The position numbers and the translations under genes are program-made. Shown here piece after piece: positions 46,237-55,227 of a stretch of 64,000 bases of DNA (the first letter of the stretch is position 1; every line of letters starts with the position of its first letter). This DNA comes from an uncultured Cohaesibacter sp. (GTDB lineage Bacteria > Pseudomonadota > Alphaproteobacteria > Rhizobiales > Cohaesibacteraceae): positions 3,885,501 through 3,949,500 of the forward strand of contig NZ_OY762905.1 in NCBI RefSeq assembly GCF_963666525.1. The letters run 5' to 3'. Below the pieces are notes generated by a model. It did not search any database, had not been told where the DNA came from, and was given only the letters and a program-made list of their open reading frames with translations.

Positions 46237-47196
46237 CTAATTGCTGTTGCCGAGAGCCGTATCGCTGGCATTGGAGTTTTCCGAGTTTCCTGCGCCATTG
46301 CTATTGCCGGGGCTGGCGGACGAGGCTGTATCGGAAGAGGAAGAACTGTTGGAGCTGCTGCTGTTTTCGCTGCTGCGGCTGTTGTCATTGTCGCTGTCAT
46401 CATCAATGCTGACGTCCTGGGACGCATAGGCACTGTTGTTTGAGGCCGAGTTGACACTACTGCTGTTGCCTGATGCTGCTGCCGTGGTGACTGCCTCGCG
46501 AACAGCGTCGATGGTCGTGGTCTCAAGACGGGCACCCGGTTTGAGCGCGACCACTTTGTCTTTGACCTTCACCGTCGCATAGAAGTTCGGCTTGCTGATC
46601 CTAGAACGGATGGTCCGCACGGCGGGTTTTGCACCTGCCGCCGTAACATTCATCTGAGTCTTGCCTGCAGGATTTTGCGTGACAGATGCTGTCTGGCCAC
46701 GGGTGATCTCCGTGGTGTTCCCGGTCACCCCGTCTGAGACTTCCACGCGCCCGTTGCGTACCGACACATTGGAGCGGTTCTTTGCAACGTCGACAGTGAA
46801 GGTCGTGCCCTTGACCACCGCTGTGAGAAATGGTGTCTTGACCGCGAAATGCTGCACGTCCTTCTTGTTTACTGACAGTTGAAGCTGCCCGCTTTGCTGA
46901 AGGATGAGGGTCTTGCCCGGTTGGATGTATTTTGCTGGCGGGATCGCCATGATGGTTCCCGGCCCGACCTGAATGCGTTCCTTGCCTCTTGAGAGCAGCA
47001 GACGCGTCCGGTCAGATGTCGATAGTGTCTGCCCAGGCGCCAGCACCGAGCCGTGACGCACCTTTATGGGGGGCACCCCCTTTTCGGCAATATAGGCAAG
47101 GCCGGTGACCTTCTCCACGGTCCAGCTGGCCGTTGTCTGGGCGAATGCTCCAGATGGAAGGAGCAGGAAGAGAATGAGGGCAATACGATGGATCAC
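46237..47196 (-). CDS. FecR-domain secreted protein with Ser/Asn-rich tail
   Basis: About 319 residues. A signal peptide (IALILFLLLPSGAFA) precedes a FecR domain (about 20-150) with VRHGSVLAPGQTLSTSDRT, FAVKTPFLTAVVKGTTFTV and VRNGRVEVSDGVTG. The C-terminal 90 residues are almost only Ser, Asn, Asp and Gly, probably disordered. FecR domains usually accompany ECF sigma factors or TonB receptors; none are here, so it is more like the stand-alone, surface or adhesin-associated type. The start is GTG at 47196 with AAGGA before it. Confidence 0.85.
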   Translation of the reverse strand: MIHRIALILFLLLPSGAFAQTTASWTVEKVTGLAYIAEKGVPPIKVRHGSVLAPGQTLSTSDRTRLLLSRGKERIQVGPGTIMAIPPAKYIQPGKTLILQQSGQLQLSVNKKDVQHFAVKTPFLTAVVKGTTFTVDVAKNRSNVSVRNGRVEVSDGVTGNTTEITRGQTASVTQNPAGKTQMNVTAAGAKPAVRTIRSRISKPNFYATVKVKDKVVALKPGARLETTTIDAVREAVTTAAASGNSSSVNSASNNSAYASQDVSIDDDSDNDNSRSSENSSSSNSSSSSDTASSASPGNSNGAGNSENSNASDTALGNSN

Positions 47197-47382
47197 TGCA
47201 TATCCTTGGTATTTGAAGACGGGCAATCAAGCGTCAGAAAGACATATTCGTTCGACGAGATATGACAGTGGCAGCCTGAACTTTTGTTTAATGCAATGAT
47301 GAAAATCTGGGCAATTTACACGGTGCCTCACAAAATCGATCGGAACGGTTAAGCGATCGTAAATGGCACTTTACTGTGTGTT

Positions 47383-48546
47383 TTAGGACACCTGCCCGTG
47401 CTGCATGGCCTTGAGCTGCTCCCTGAATTTTTCACAAGGGTCGATCTCGTCGACGCGGGGAGTGAACCAGACAAAGTCATAGAGTGCAGGATCAAAGCCG
47501 GGGTAGGCGGTCGGGTCATTGGCGCCCCTTGTGACTTCCATGAAGGAGATGGAGACCACACGCTGACCGGTGTTCAGAAACATCGGGACGCCGCGATCCT
47601 TTCGGGTGTGGCCATTGCCGGCGATGAGGACAGAAAGATCGTCCGCAGCGCCAGCCTGCCGCATGGCGCGCGCCATATGAGCATCCTTGAGCCGCTGCAT
47701 CGTCATCAGTGGGCCGACCGAGCCAGGTCCCATCATGCCGCAATGGGCCGCGACCAGCTCTTCGGTGAGGCTGTCGCGTTGGCTGGCGTCATAGTCCAGA
47801 TCCCACCCGAGATCCTTCTGCAAGTCATCCGACAGGATCCCCTTGCGGCCAGCCGCCAGCAGGTCGTCGCGTTCCGGATTGCCCGCGTAGAGGGGCATGT
47901 GATGGGCAAGAGCGGTGGTGAAAATCGGTTGGTAAAGCGCCCAGTCCGGCCAGCCGCGAGTCTTCCATTCCAGTGCCTGTCCCATGGTGGCTGTGATTGT
48001 TTCAGCGCTTTTATACGCCTCTGCACCGGAAGCAGGGATCTCGTCGACCCGTTGGTTGATGGCATCAAGCGCGGGCTGATGATGCGGCTCCAGCATTTCA
48101 AGGACCACATGCCCCTTGCGCCCGTTCTGGGCGATCCGCTCAGCGGCTTGCTCGATCATCCGGGCCTGTAGGACATGGTGGCGGGGGTTGTCGTGCTTCT
48201 CACCCAGCAGCAGATAACGGGCCCCGGCGATGGCGTCGACAAGCTCCTGCAGCGAGGCCTCTTGCGCTGTTTTTGTGTTCCAGAGGCTGTCGGAGAGAGG
48301 ATGGTCTGTCAGTATCATGGTCTGCTCGCTGTTTGCGGGTGCCTGTGCGGGTGCGGGAGCGCTTGCCGCCTGTGCGAGCGGCGGGCCGGCAAAGAAGCCG
48401 ATGGCGAAAAACAGGGCCAGAATGAACAGGAAGGCCAGAATGACTGCAAACAGGATGAAGACAAAAACCCGGCGTGCGAGTGAGCGCTGCGCTGGTCTGT
48501 CGGAATGTCTGTCATGATCGTTGCCTTGGCAGCTGTCATGGGGCAT
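47383..48546 (-). CDS. ChaN-like (Tiki superfamily) membrane-anchored protein
   Basis: About 387 residues. An N-terminal signal anchor (VFILFAVILAFLFILALFF) is followed by an Ala/Pro linker and a ChaN domain with YLLLGEKHDNPRHHVLQ, VVLEMLEPHHQPALD, HCGMMGPGSV and LIAGNGHTRKDRGVP. Related ChaN proteins bind haem and belong to the TraB/Tiki hydrolase-like superfamily; the GEKHDNP and GNGHTRKD motifs carry the conserved histidines. It is probably periplasmic. The ATG at 48546 has AGAGGAAG upstream. No haem transporter is next to it. Confidence 0.88.
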   Translation of the reverse strand: MPHDSCQGNDHDRHSDRPAQRSLARRVFVFILFAVILAFLFILALFFAIGFFAGPPLAQAASAPAPAQAPANSEQTMILTDHPLSDSLWNTKTAQEASLQELVDAIAGARYLLLGEKHDNPRHHVLQARMIEQAAERIAQNGRKGHVVLEMLEPHHQPALDAINQRVDEIPASGAEAYKSAETITATMGQALEWKTRGWPDWALYQPIFTTALAHHMPLYAGNPERDDLLAAGRKGILSDDLQKDLGWDLDYDASQRDSLTEELVAAHCGMMGPGSVGPLMTMQRLKDAHMARAMRQAGAADDLSVLIAGNGHTRKDRGVPMFLNTGQRVVSISFMEVTRGANDPTAYPGFDPALYDFVWFTPRVDEIDPCEKFREQLKAMQHGQVS

Positions 48547-48851
48547 GGCTTTCTTCCTCTGTTCCTTATGACGGGCCATGACGCCCGCTGCTGTTGGCGA
48601 TGGCATCCGGCTCCGCGTCTTTCGGTTGCAATCCTTTCCGGCGACTGGTTGCGGTGACGGTCGTGAGCCAGTTTAAACCATCCCGCCATCGAGTACAGCG
48701 ACCACTCAGTGCCGTTGGTCGAAAGAGGTACGCAGAGGGTAAATACTGTGGCCGTGGCCAACTCTTGCTTGCACTTTGTCTTCTGTGGGTTAATCTCCGG
48801 AAACAAACCTGGCTCACAGGAATACGAATTTATATTATGGGAGACATGATA
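48547..48851. other. Divergent region between chaN-like and lemA-like genes
   Basis: About 300 bases holding the presumed promoters of both divergent genes. A long in-frame extension of the LemA gene runs through here but has no family similarity and no ribosome site. Nothing else recognised. Confidence 0.4.
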
Positions 48852-49412
48852 ATGGCTATTAGTTGGGTCCTTCTCGGGATCGTGGTTCTTTTGGGCCTGT
48901 ACGCCATCGCCATCTACAACAAGCTGGTAAAGACCCGGCAGATGGTCAATGAAGGATGGTCGGGAATTGATGTGCAATTGAAGCGTCGTGCCAATCTTAT
49001 CCCGAACCTTGTCGAAGCCGTGAAAGGCTACATGGGCCATGAACGCGAAACCCTGGAGAAGGTCACCGAAATGCGCGCTCGCGCCGCCAACGCCTCTGGC
49101 GGCGGTGCCATGGAACGCGCTCAGGCCGAAGGCAACTTGTCAAAGGCTCTGGTCAATCTGATGGCCGTCGCTGAAAACTACCCTGACCTCAAGGCCAACG
49201 AGGGCTTTCAGAACCTGCAACAGGAACTGGCCAAGGCGGAGGACGAAATCCAGCTTTCCCGTCGCTATTACAACGGCACGGTCCGCAACCTCAACACGAT
49301 GATCGACCAGTTTCCGTCCAACATCGTTGCCGGCTTCTTCTCCTATGACAAGAAGGACTATTTCGAACTGGACAATGAAGCAGATCGTGCGACGCCGCAG
49401 GTCAAATTCTGA
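48852..49412 (+). CDS. LemA family protein
   Basis: About 186 residues. One N-terminal membrane helix (VLLGIVVLLGLYAIAIYN) is followed by a long helical domain of the LemA family: VNEGWSGIDVQLKRRANLIPNLVEAVKGY, split by a Gly/Ala loop, and SRRYYNGTVRNLNTMIDQFPSN. It is membrane-bound. The ATG at 48852 follows GGGAGA by 8 bases; 48837 is an alternative. It pairs with the DUF2207 gene 128 bases downstream, a combination common in bacteria, and the two probably act together in the envelope. The function is not established. Confidence 0.9.
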   Translation: MAISWVLLGIVVLLGLYAIAIYNKLVKTRQMVNEGWSGIDVQLKRRANLIPNLVEAVKGYMGHERETLEKVTEMRARAANASGGGAMERAQAEGNLSKALVNLMAVAENYPDLKANEGFQNLQQELAKAEDEIQLSRRYYNGTVRNLNTMIDQFPSNIVAGFFSYDKKDYFELDNEADRATPQVKF

Positions 49413-49540
49413 TCTGAATCTGTTCAGTGCCCGGCGGCCTGACGTTGCCGGATCTTCACGTTGATGCCCGCCGCTGCGTGCCGTTGCCTGGTGCCGCGTC
49501 GGGCTTTCCCATTTGCCGCAAATGATCGGAAGGTGCCGGT

Positions 49541-51526
49541 ATGATGCTCCGTAGCCTGTTCTATTCAGTCATCGCAACCCTTTGTCTGCTGTTCGGAACG
49601 GGCAACCCCGAGGCGTTCGCCCGCGAGCGCATCACCGATTATCAGGTTGCCATTACCGTCAATACGGACCGCACGGTCGATATCACCGAGGTCATTACCG
49701 TCAATGTCGAGGGTGATCAGATCAAGCGTGGCCTGCTGCGGGATATCCCTGAGACCTATCGTGGCAGGCGCGGAACCTATGTTCACATCAACCCCACGGT
49801 CAGCAAAGTCTTGCGTGATGGGCAGAGCGAGCCCTATCAGACCAGCCACGAGGGACGCTATTTCCGCCTGCGTATCGGCGACGCCAACGTATTCCTGCAG
49901 AACGGCATTCATACCTACGAGATTTCCTACAGTGTCGACGATTCCATCGGCTTTTTCGATGACTATGACGAAATCTACTGGAACGCCATCGGCACGGAGT
50001 GGGCCTTTCCCATTGATGCCGCCAGTGTGGTCGTGCAACTGCCCGACGGGGCGAGCCTTCTGCAATACGCAGTCTATACCGGCAGCGAAGGCGAGAATGG
50101 CAACAGCTATCAGGTGACTGGCCAGAGCGCTAATGCCATCGCCTTCGAGGCGACCCGCCCGTTCGACATCGGCGAAGGCATGACTGTTGCTGTGGCCTGG
50201 CCGAAGGGCATCGTGGCCGAGCCAACGGAAACCCAACGGGCTTTGGGCAGTTTCCTCGACAACAGCCCGATGATGGTCATCATCCTGGGCGCTATGTTGC
50301 AATTCATCTGGCTGATCTATTTCTGGATAAAGGTTGGCAGGGATCCCGAGAGAGGCACCATCATTCCTCTGTTCAAGGCTCCTGACAACATGTCTCCGGC
50401 CATCGCCAGCTACATCTATGGTATCGGCAGCTTTGAGGAAGGGGACCGGACATCCTTGATGGCTGCCCTGATCTCGCTGGGCACCAAGGGCCTCATCTCC
50501 ATCAAGGAGGAAGGCAAGAGCGTCGAGATCCATCGCACCGACAAGCGTGGCAGTACGGCTTCTGGACGAAAGCAGCCGGACAGCCGCGTCAAGGCCTTGC
50601 CTGCAGGAGAGAAGGCTCTGTTCAACGCCCTGTTCAAAGGCCGCGATGTGGTCAAGCTGAAGACCATGCAATATGAGCAGATGAGCAAGATCGTGTCGGC
50701 CTTCACCAGCGCCATCGACAAGGAGACGGGAGAAACCTATTTCCGTGAGAACATGGGCAAGAGCTTTGTCGGCCTGATAATTGCCGTCGTGTCGATGGCG
50801 CTGTTCGTATTGCTGAGGACCTTTCTCGCACCTCCCTTCGAATTCCCGGTTCTCGAAGTGGCAACGGCGATCTTTCTTGGCGTGTTCATGACCATCTTCT
50901 TTGTCTTTTCAGGGGCTCTGCTGCCTGAGAGGGTCAGCAATGGCCTGAAGACCATCATCTTGGCTGGCCTAGCCATAGTTGCCGGCTTAGTCATGGTCAG
51001 TGAACAGACCGATGTGATGCCCGGATCCGATTTCTTCGCAATCGGGCCGACGTTTCTGGCCGTTTTCATGTGGCTGTTGGCAATTGCCTTCTATCACTGG
51101 ATGAAAGCGCCAACCCTCAAGGGCCGTGAGATCATGGACAAGGTCGAGGGGCTCAAGCTGTTCATGACCGTGACCGCTGGCGAACAGGCCTATCAGGCCA
51201 CTGCGGCGGGCATGCCGGAGCTGACACCCAGGCTCTATGAAGATCTGCTGCCCTATGCCATTGCTCTGGGGGTTGAACGCAAGTGGTCCAAGATCATGGA
51301 AAAGAAGGTCTTCTCGCAAATGCCTCCCGGACAGTCCTATCAGCCGGTCTGGTATGCGGGGCACTTCGATACGTCGAAGCCGACTGCCTCCCTTGCACAG
51401 GTCACCGACGCCATTGGCACCAATCTCAAGAGCGCAATGACGCCTCCCGCCTCCTCGTCCTCGGGTTCCTCGGGCGGTGGTTCTTCGGGTGGCGGCGGCG
51501 GTGGCGGCGGCGGCGGCGGCTGGTAA
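49541..51526 (+). CDS. DUF2207 membrane protein with poly-Gly C-terminus
   Basis: A 661-residue protein with a signal peptide, an extracytoplasmic DUF2207 domain (ERITDYQVAITVNTDRTVDITEVI, then GIHTYEISYSVDD), a membrane helix near 245, a cytoplasmic part, and two or three further helices near 405-500. It ends in a Gly/Ser-rich tail finishing GGGGGGGGGGGW, a hallmark of the family. It follows the lemA-like gene and probably forms a unit with it. Role unknown, presumably envelope-related. Confidence 0.92.
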   Translation: MMLRSLFYSVIATLCLLFGTGNPEAFARERITDYQVAITVNTDRTVDITEVITVNVEGDQIKRGLLRDIPETYRGRRGTYVHINPTVSKVLRDGQSEPYQTSHEGRYFRLRIGDANVFLQNGIHTYEISYSVDDSIGFFDDYDEIYWNAIGTEWAFPIDAASVVVQLPDGASLLQYAVYTGSEGENGNSYQVTGQSANAIAFEATRPFDIGEGMTVAVAWPKGIVAEPTETQRALGSFLDNSPMMVIILGAMLQFIWLIYFWIKVGRDPERGTIIPLFKAPDNMSPAIASYIYGIGSFEEGDRTSLMAALISLGTKGLISIKEEGKSVEIHRTDKRGSTASGRKQPDSRVKALPAGEKALFNALFKGRDVVKLKTMQYEQMSKIVSAFTSAIDKETGETYFRENMGKSFVGLIIAVVSMALFVLLRTFLAPPFEFPVLEVATAIFLGVFMTIFFVFSGALLPERVSNGLKTIILAGLAIVAGLVMVSEQTDVMPGSDFFAIGPTFLAVFMWLLAIAFYHWMKAPTLKGREIMDKVEGLKLFMTVTAGEQAYQATAAGMPELTPRLYEDLLPYAIALGVERKWSKIMEKKVFSQMPPGQSYQPVWYAGHFDTSKPTASLAQVTDAIGTNLKSAMTPPASSSSGSSGGGSSGGGGGGGGGGGW

Positions 51527-51588
51527 TCGCTGGCGACCACCAGCCATGCATCGGCGTTGGGCTCTACGGCTGGTCTGAAGCGAACGTT

Positions 51589-52275
51589 TCAGGCATCAGC
51601 CGTTGGCAGGCGTTCGGTTATGGGCCGGAAGCTGCGCCGGTGGTGGATGGTAACCCCCAAGCGGTCCAGCGCGTCCAGATGCTGTTTCGTGCCATAGCCC
51701 ATGTGGCTCTCGAAGCCATAGCCGGGGAAGGCGCGCCCCATGCGGATCATCAGGTGGTCGCGGGTGACCTTGGCAACAATGGACGCTGCCGCAATGGAGA
51801 GTGACCGGCTGTCCCCCTTGATGACATGGCGTCCGGGGCAGGGCGAAGCTGGGGCGACATCGCGCCCGTCAAACAGCGCAAAGGCGGGCCGTACCGGCAG
51901 TCCTTCCAGAGCCCGAGCCATCGCCCATAGCGTTGCCCCGCGAATGTTGAGGGCGTCGATCTGGGCCGGAGAGGCCGAGGCGACCGACACATGGGCGCTG
52001 CTGCAGATCGCCTTGAACAGCCTCTCGCGCTTTGCTTCCGACAGCTTCTTTGAATCGTTGAGCCCATCAGGAATGGCCTGAGGGTCGAGGATCACGGCCG
52101 CAGTCACCACAGGACCGGCCAGTGGCCCGCGTCCCACCTCATCGACCCCGGCAACCGGCCCGCCGATGCTATTGAGGATCTCTTCCTCGAGCAGGTAATC
52201 AGGTCCGTTGCTTGCCAGATCGAACAGACCGCTCTGTGTGGCCTTGGTGTTTGGCAAAGATGCCTTGTGTTTCAT
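51589..52275 (-). CDS. rnhB: Ribonuclease HII
   Basis: A 228-residue RNase HII, which nicks RNA in RNA-DNA hybrids and at single ribonucleotides. The catalytic motif GVDEVGRGPLAGPVVTAAVI gives the Asp and Glu, and later DSRSLSIAAASIVAKVTRD and MGYGTKQHLDALDRLGVT match the family. It follows the NrtR gene by 10 bases on the same strand, so the two probably share a transcript. Confidence 0.95.
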   Translation of the reverse strand: MKHKASLPNTKATQSGLFDLASNGPDYLLEEEILNSIGGPVAGVDEVGRGPLAGPVVTAAVILDPQAIPDGLNDSKKLSEAKRERLFKAICSSAHVSVASASPAQIDALNIRGATLWAMARALEGLPVRPAFALFDGRDVAPASPCPGRHVIKGDSRSLSIAAASIVAKVTRDHLMIRMGRAFPGYGFESHMGYGTKQHLDALDRLGVTIHHRRSFRPITERLPTADA

Positions 52276-52285
52276 GGCACTGTTC

Positions 52286-53380
52286 CTATCCGGCGTCCAT
52301 CTTGTTGACGCTGCCGACCCGCAACCCCGGCGCCGGACGTTCGACCAGCACCGACCGCCGGAAGCGGAACAGTTTGGCCGGTCTGCCTCCGGTACTCGTC
52401 GAGGATGCCCCGGTCTGCTCGACCAGTTGGCCCTGTTCGACCAGTCGGCGGAAATTCTGCTTGTGCAGATGGCGCCCCGATATGGCCTCCACCGTTGCCT
52501 GCAGCTCGGTGAGGGTGAAACTGTCGGGCAGAAGCTCGAAGATCACCGGACGGTATTTGAGCTTGCTGCGCAGGCGTGAAATGGCCGTTGCCAGGATACG
52601 CCGGTGATCCATCTGCATTGGCAGGCCGAACAGTTGCGTGCCAGTAGAGGGGTTTTCGCCGCGATCGCGATAATGCTCAAGCACCAGACCGGCCTCGTAA
52701 AGCAGTTCATAGCGTTCCAGCACCCGTTCTTCATCCCAGACCGCACCGTCAATGCCGAAAAACAGCCGCAGCCGCTGCATCGGGCTCAGCGCCTTGTTGC
52801 CGTCGTCTGTTGCCGTGGCGGCCCAGTCGCGCAATGCCGGGATCAACTGGCCGTCGAGCATTGCAGGGCGATCATCGCGCCAGTCTTCCCAAGGGAAATG
52901 GCTGTACCAGCTGCGCCAGCGTCCGCCGAATCCGTTCAGCTGCTCATCATTGCCATTGTTGGCAGTCTCCGCCAGATGCGTAAGGGCCAGATAGCCGATC
53001 GATACCTCGTGCAGGTCTCCCGCATCGCTTTCTACTCTGCGACCTCTGTCGCCGAACGTGTAAAGCTGCTCCACATAGCCAAGGCGCAGGCCGGTCTGGC
53101 TGCGCACCCAGGCGCGCAACCCGGCTTCCAGCGTGCGATGCCGGGCCGGTTCGAACGGGCCGAACGGCAGCGAGGCCTGATTGCCGATGGTGGCGGTGGT
53201 CATTTTAGATTCTGCTGTGGCCGGTTGATGGGGGGAAAGCGCCGGGGTGTCATTGCTGCGGGCATTGTCAGGCAGGTGCACTTCCAGCACCATCGGCGTC
53301 AGTGCCCGCACGGCGAGGATGGCGGCATTGAGCCCGATGGCAATGGAAACCATCGCTGTGTTATCGGCGTCCTGATCCAC
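52286..53380 (-). CDS. NrtR-type NUDIX regulator of NAD metabolism
   Basis: A 364-residue protein with an N-terminal NUDIX-like domain (VSIAIGLNAAILAVRA; the LRLGYVEQLYTFGDRGR stretch) that lacks a clear catalytic Nudix box, and a C-terminal winged helix (SKLKYRPVIFELLPDSFTLTELQ and GRHLHKQNFRR). This is the architecture of NrtR, an ADP-ribose-sensing repressor of NAD genes. The alphaproteobacterial COG4111 type is longer than usual, with extra loops. No NAD synthesis gene is adjacent; rnhB follows. Confidence 0.84.
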   Translation of the reverse strand: MDQDADNTAMVSIAIGLNAAILAVRALTPMVLEVHLPDNARSNDTPALSPHQPATAESKMTTATIGNQASLPFGPFEPARHRTLEAGLRAWVRSQTGLRLGYVEQLYTFGDRGRRVESDAGDLHEVSIGYLALTHLAETANNGNDEQLNGFGGRWRSWYSHFPWEDWRDDRPAMLDGQLIPALRDWAATATDDGNKALSPMQRLRLFFGIDGAVWDEERVLERYELLYEAGLVLEHYRDRGENPSTGTQLFGLPMQMDHRRILATAISRLRSKLKYRPVIFELLPDSFTLTELQATVEAISGRHLHKQNFRRLVEQGQLVEQTGASSTSTGGRPAKLFRFRRSVLVERPAPGLRVGSVNKMDAG

Positions 53381-53500
53381 GATCTGCCCTTGTTCTCAGA
53401 ATCCGGTAAAAGGTCTTTCAAGTATGGTTACAGCATCAGAAGGAGGAAGAAAACCATTTCCGACCGTGGCCTTGTGTGCACCATCGAGGCGGCACAGCAA

Positions 53501-54010
53501 TCAGTCGATATGGGGCATGGCAAAGACATTGCCTTCATAGCAGTCGGCGCCACGGCCGATGCTTCTGATGGCTTCAATCATCCGCCCATCGCGCCCCAAC
53601 AGCTCGTCAGCCAGCTCCACCAGCCGCCGGTTGGGCGTTGCGGGTGGGGAGGCCTTGCGCAGATCCTCGGCCAACAGCATCTCGTCGAGATCCGGCCGCA
53701 GGGCGCAAGCCGCAATATAGGCCGAAGCGGTAGACCGGCTGACCCCGGCCCAGCAATGGATGACCATCGGTGCACTGCGATCCCATCTGTGCAGAAAGGC
53801 AATCAGCTGTGCGACCTGCTGTCTGGTGCTGAGTGAGAAACCGGGAATCGTTGCGGCAATATCGTTCATGCCCAGAAACAGATGGTTTTCCGGTGCGATG
53901 CGTTTTGGACGGATGACCTCCATCTCAGGATTGACCACGCTGACCAGATGAGAGGCCTTGACTGCCTCGACCACCTTGTCGAGCTTGGAGAGGGAGCAAA
54001 CATAGAGCAT
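53501..54010 (-). CDS. Dual-specificity/tyrosine phosphatase-like protein
   Basis: A 169-residue cysteine phosphatase. The signature HCWAGVSRSTA provides nucleophile Cys86 and Arg92 (C-x5-R), and a candidate general acid is Asp50 in LGMNDIA. It is a compact cytoplasmic enzyme without a signal peptide, of the type annotated as protein-tyrosine phosphatase in rhizobia. The substrate is unknown. The ATG at 54010 starts MLYVCSLSKLDK, the usual N-terminus. It lies between the NrtR and HD-domain genes on the same strand. Confidence 0.86.
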   Translation of the reverse strand: MLYVCSLSKLDKVVEAVKASHLVSVVNPEMEVIRPKRIAPENHLFLGMNDIAATIPGFSLSTRQQVAQLIAFLHRWDRSAPMVIHCWAGVSRSTASAYIAACALRPDLDEMLLAEDLRKASPPATPNRRLVELADELLGRDGRMIEAIRSIGRGADCYEGNVFAMPHID

Positions 54011-54204
54011 CGAACAAACCGTACCTTTCCTGCCGATCCCCTGACCGGACTTCAATCGCCTGCGCCTTTGACGGCGCGCAGATGGCTGCCCTGAGAGGAC
54101 AGGTCGAGACTAGCAGCTTTTCATGTCCCGTGCGCTCAACCGGCGCTTACCATTTGGTCGCAAACCCTTCGTCTCAGGCCTGTGGATTGCGGGAATGTCA
54201 TCCT

Positions 54205-54813
54205 TCAGGCACCCAGAACCTGATGCAGGCTATGAAAGCGTTGGAGAAAGGCCTCTTCAGCTTCGCTTGTGCTCCATGGCGTGATCGGCAGTGCCTCTTC
54301 ATCAAGGCCATCGGGCGCCCCGAACAGCTGGCGGGCCTCTGTTGCCTCGAAGCCTGCCAGATGAACCGCCTCGAAATAGGCCGAGATCCGGTCCGCCTGC
54401 TTGATCTGCTTCTTGAGAGCTGCGCTAGGGTGGGGCGCAAGGCCGAACCGGATGTGAATGGCGGCCTCAAGTCGCTCTTCGATGCGCTTGTAGTCGGCGC
54501 CAATCGCCGACTTGAACGGAGAGATCATGTCGCCGACCACATATTCCGCGCCGTCATGCAGAAGCCCCATCATCAGGGCCGCGACCGGTAGGGCGGGAAA
54601 CTTCTGGCGCATGATCATCTCGACGATCAGACAATGCTGGGCCACAGAGAAGGGATGCTCGCCGATGGTCTGGCCATTCCAGCGGGCGACGCGGGCAAGA
54701 CCATGGGCGATATCCTCGATCTCGATGTCAAGCGGTGACGGATCGAGCAAATCGAGCCGCCGTCCGGATAGCATGCGCTGCCAGGCTCGTGGGGATTCGG
54801 ATTTCAGGGCCAT
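54205..54813 (-). CDS. HD-domain hydrolase (YfbR-like)
   Basis: A 202-residue HD-domain phosphohydrolase. Metal ligands are visible as the His in GEHPFSVAQH, the HD pair His86-Asp87 in GLLHDGAEYVVGDM, and a C-terminal Asp in KQADRISAYF. The closest known relative is YfbR, a 5'-deoxynucleotidase, so nucleotide clean-up is likely. The ATG at 54813 is preceded by GGAG. It is divergent from the iron-binding-protein gene. Confidence 0.87.
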   Translation of the reverse strand: MALKSESPRAWQRMLSGRRLDLLDPSPLDIEIEDIAHGLARVARWNGQTIGEHPFSVAQHCLIVEMIMRQKFPALPVAALMMGLLHDGAEYVVGDMISPFKSAIGADYKRIEERLEAAIHIRFGLAPHPSAALKKQIKQADRISAYFEAVHLAGFEATEARQLFGAPDGLDEEALPITPWSTSEAEEAFLQRFHSLHQVLGA

Positions 54814-54989
54814 GTCAGTCTCCAAATCTTGGCTGGGAGTGTTCAGTCATGACCTAAACCAAACGGCCTGTCATTGGTATGGAAAATCCGAGGATCTCAC
54901 GACAATTTCATGCGAACACAACAGCGCTCATCGGGCGATGGTCCCTGATGCCTCCATCGCATCGGCAAAACGGACGAGCAGCTAAAAGA
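54814..54989. other. Intergenic region between HD hydrolase and iron-binding protein, left part
   Basis: The left part of a 410-base divergent region. No gene; presumed promoter of the HD hydrolase gene. Confidence 0.4.
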
Positions 54990-55004
54990 TGAGAATGATT
55001 TTCA
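54990..55004 (+). promoter_or_regulatory. RirA/IRO-type iron-responsive operator
   Basis: TGAGAATGATTTTCA fits the rhizobial iron-responsive operator TGA-N9-TCA exactly and is also a near palindrome of Fur type. It lies about 220 bases before the ferric-iron-binding protein gene in an AT-rich stretch. It implies repression when iron is abundant. Assignment to RirA rather than Fur/Mur is an inference. Confidence 0.6.
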
Positions 55005-55227
55005 ACAATTAAATGGGAGCAAATCTCTATTTTATTTTTGAGAATGAAACGCAACAATTCAAGTCACTTACCAACGACAATTTGAAAGATTCTAAGATTG
55101 CTAACTCCCTTGGATAGCCTAACTCACTGTTTTGTTATGGCTTTTGCGTTGACTTTGCGAACGTTTCGCATCAAGTTCAGGTCAACACAACCGATCTTGG
55201 GCCTTGAACCCACCATTGGAGACAGAC

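Noticed and set aside
49541-51526. Poly-glycine end of the DUF2207 protein as an anomaly
   Set aside because: A Gly/Ser-rich tail ending in glycines and Trp is usual for this family.
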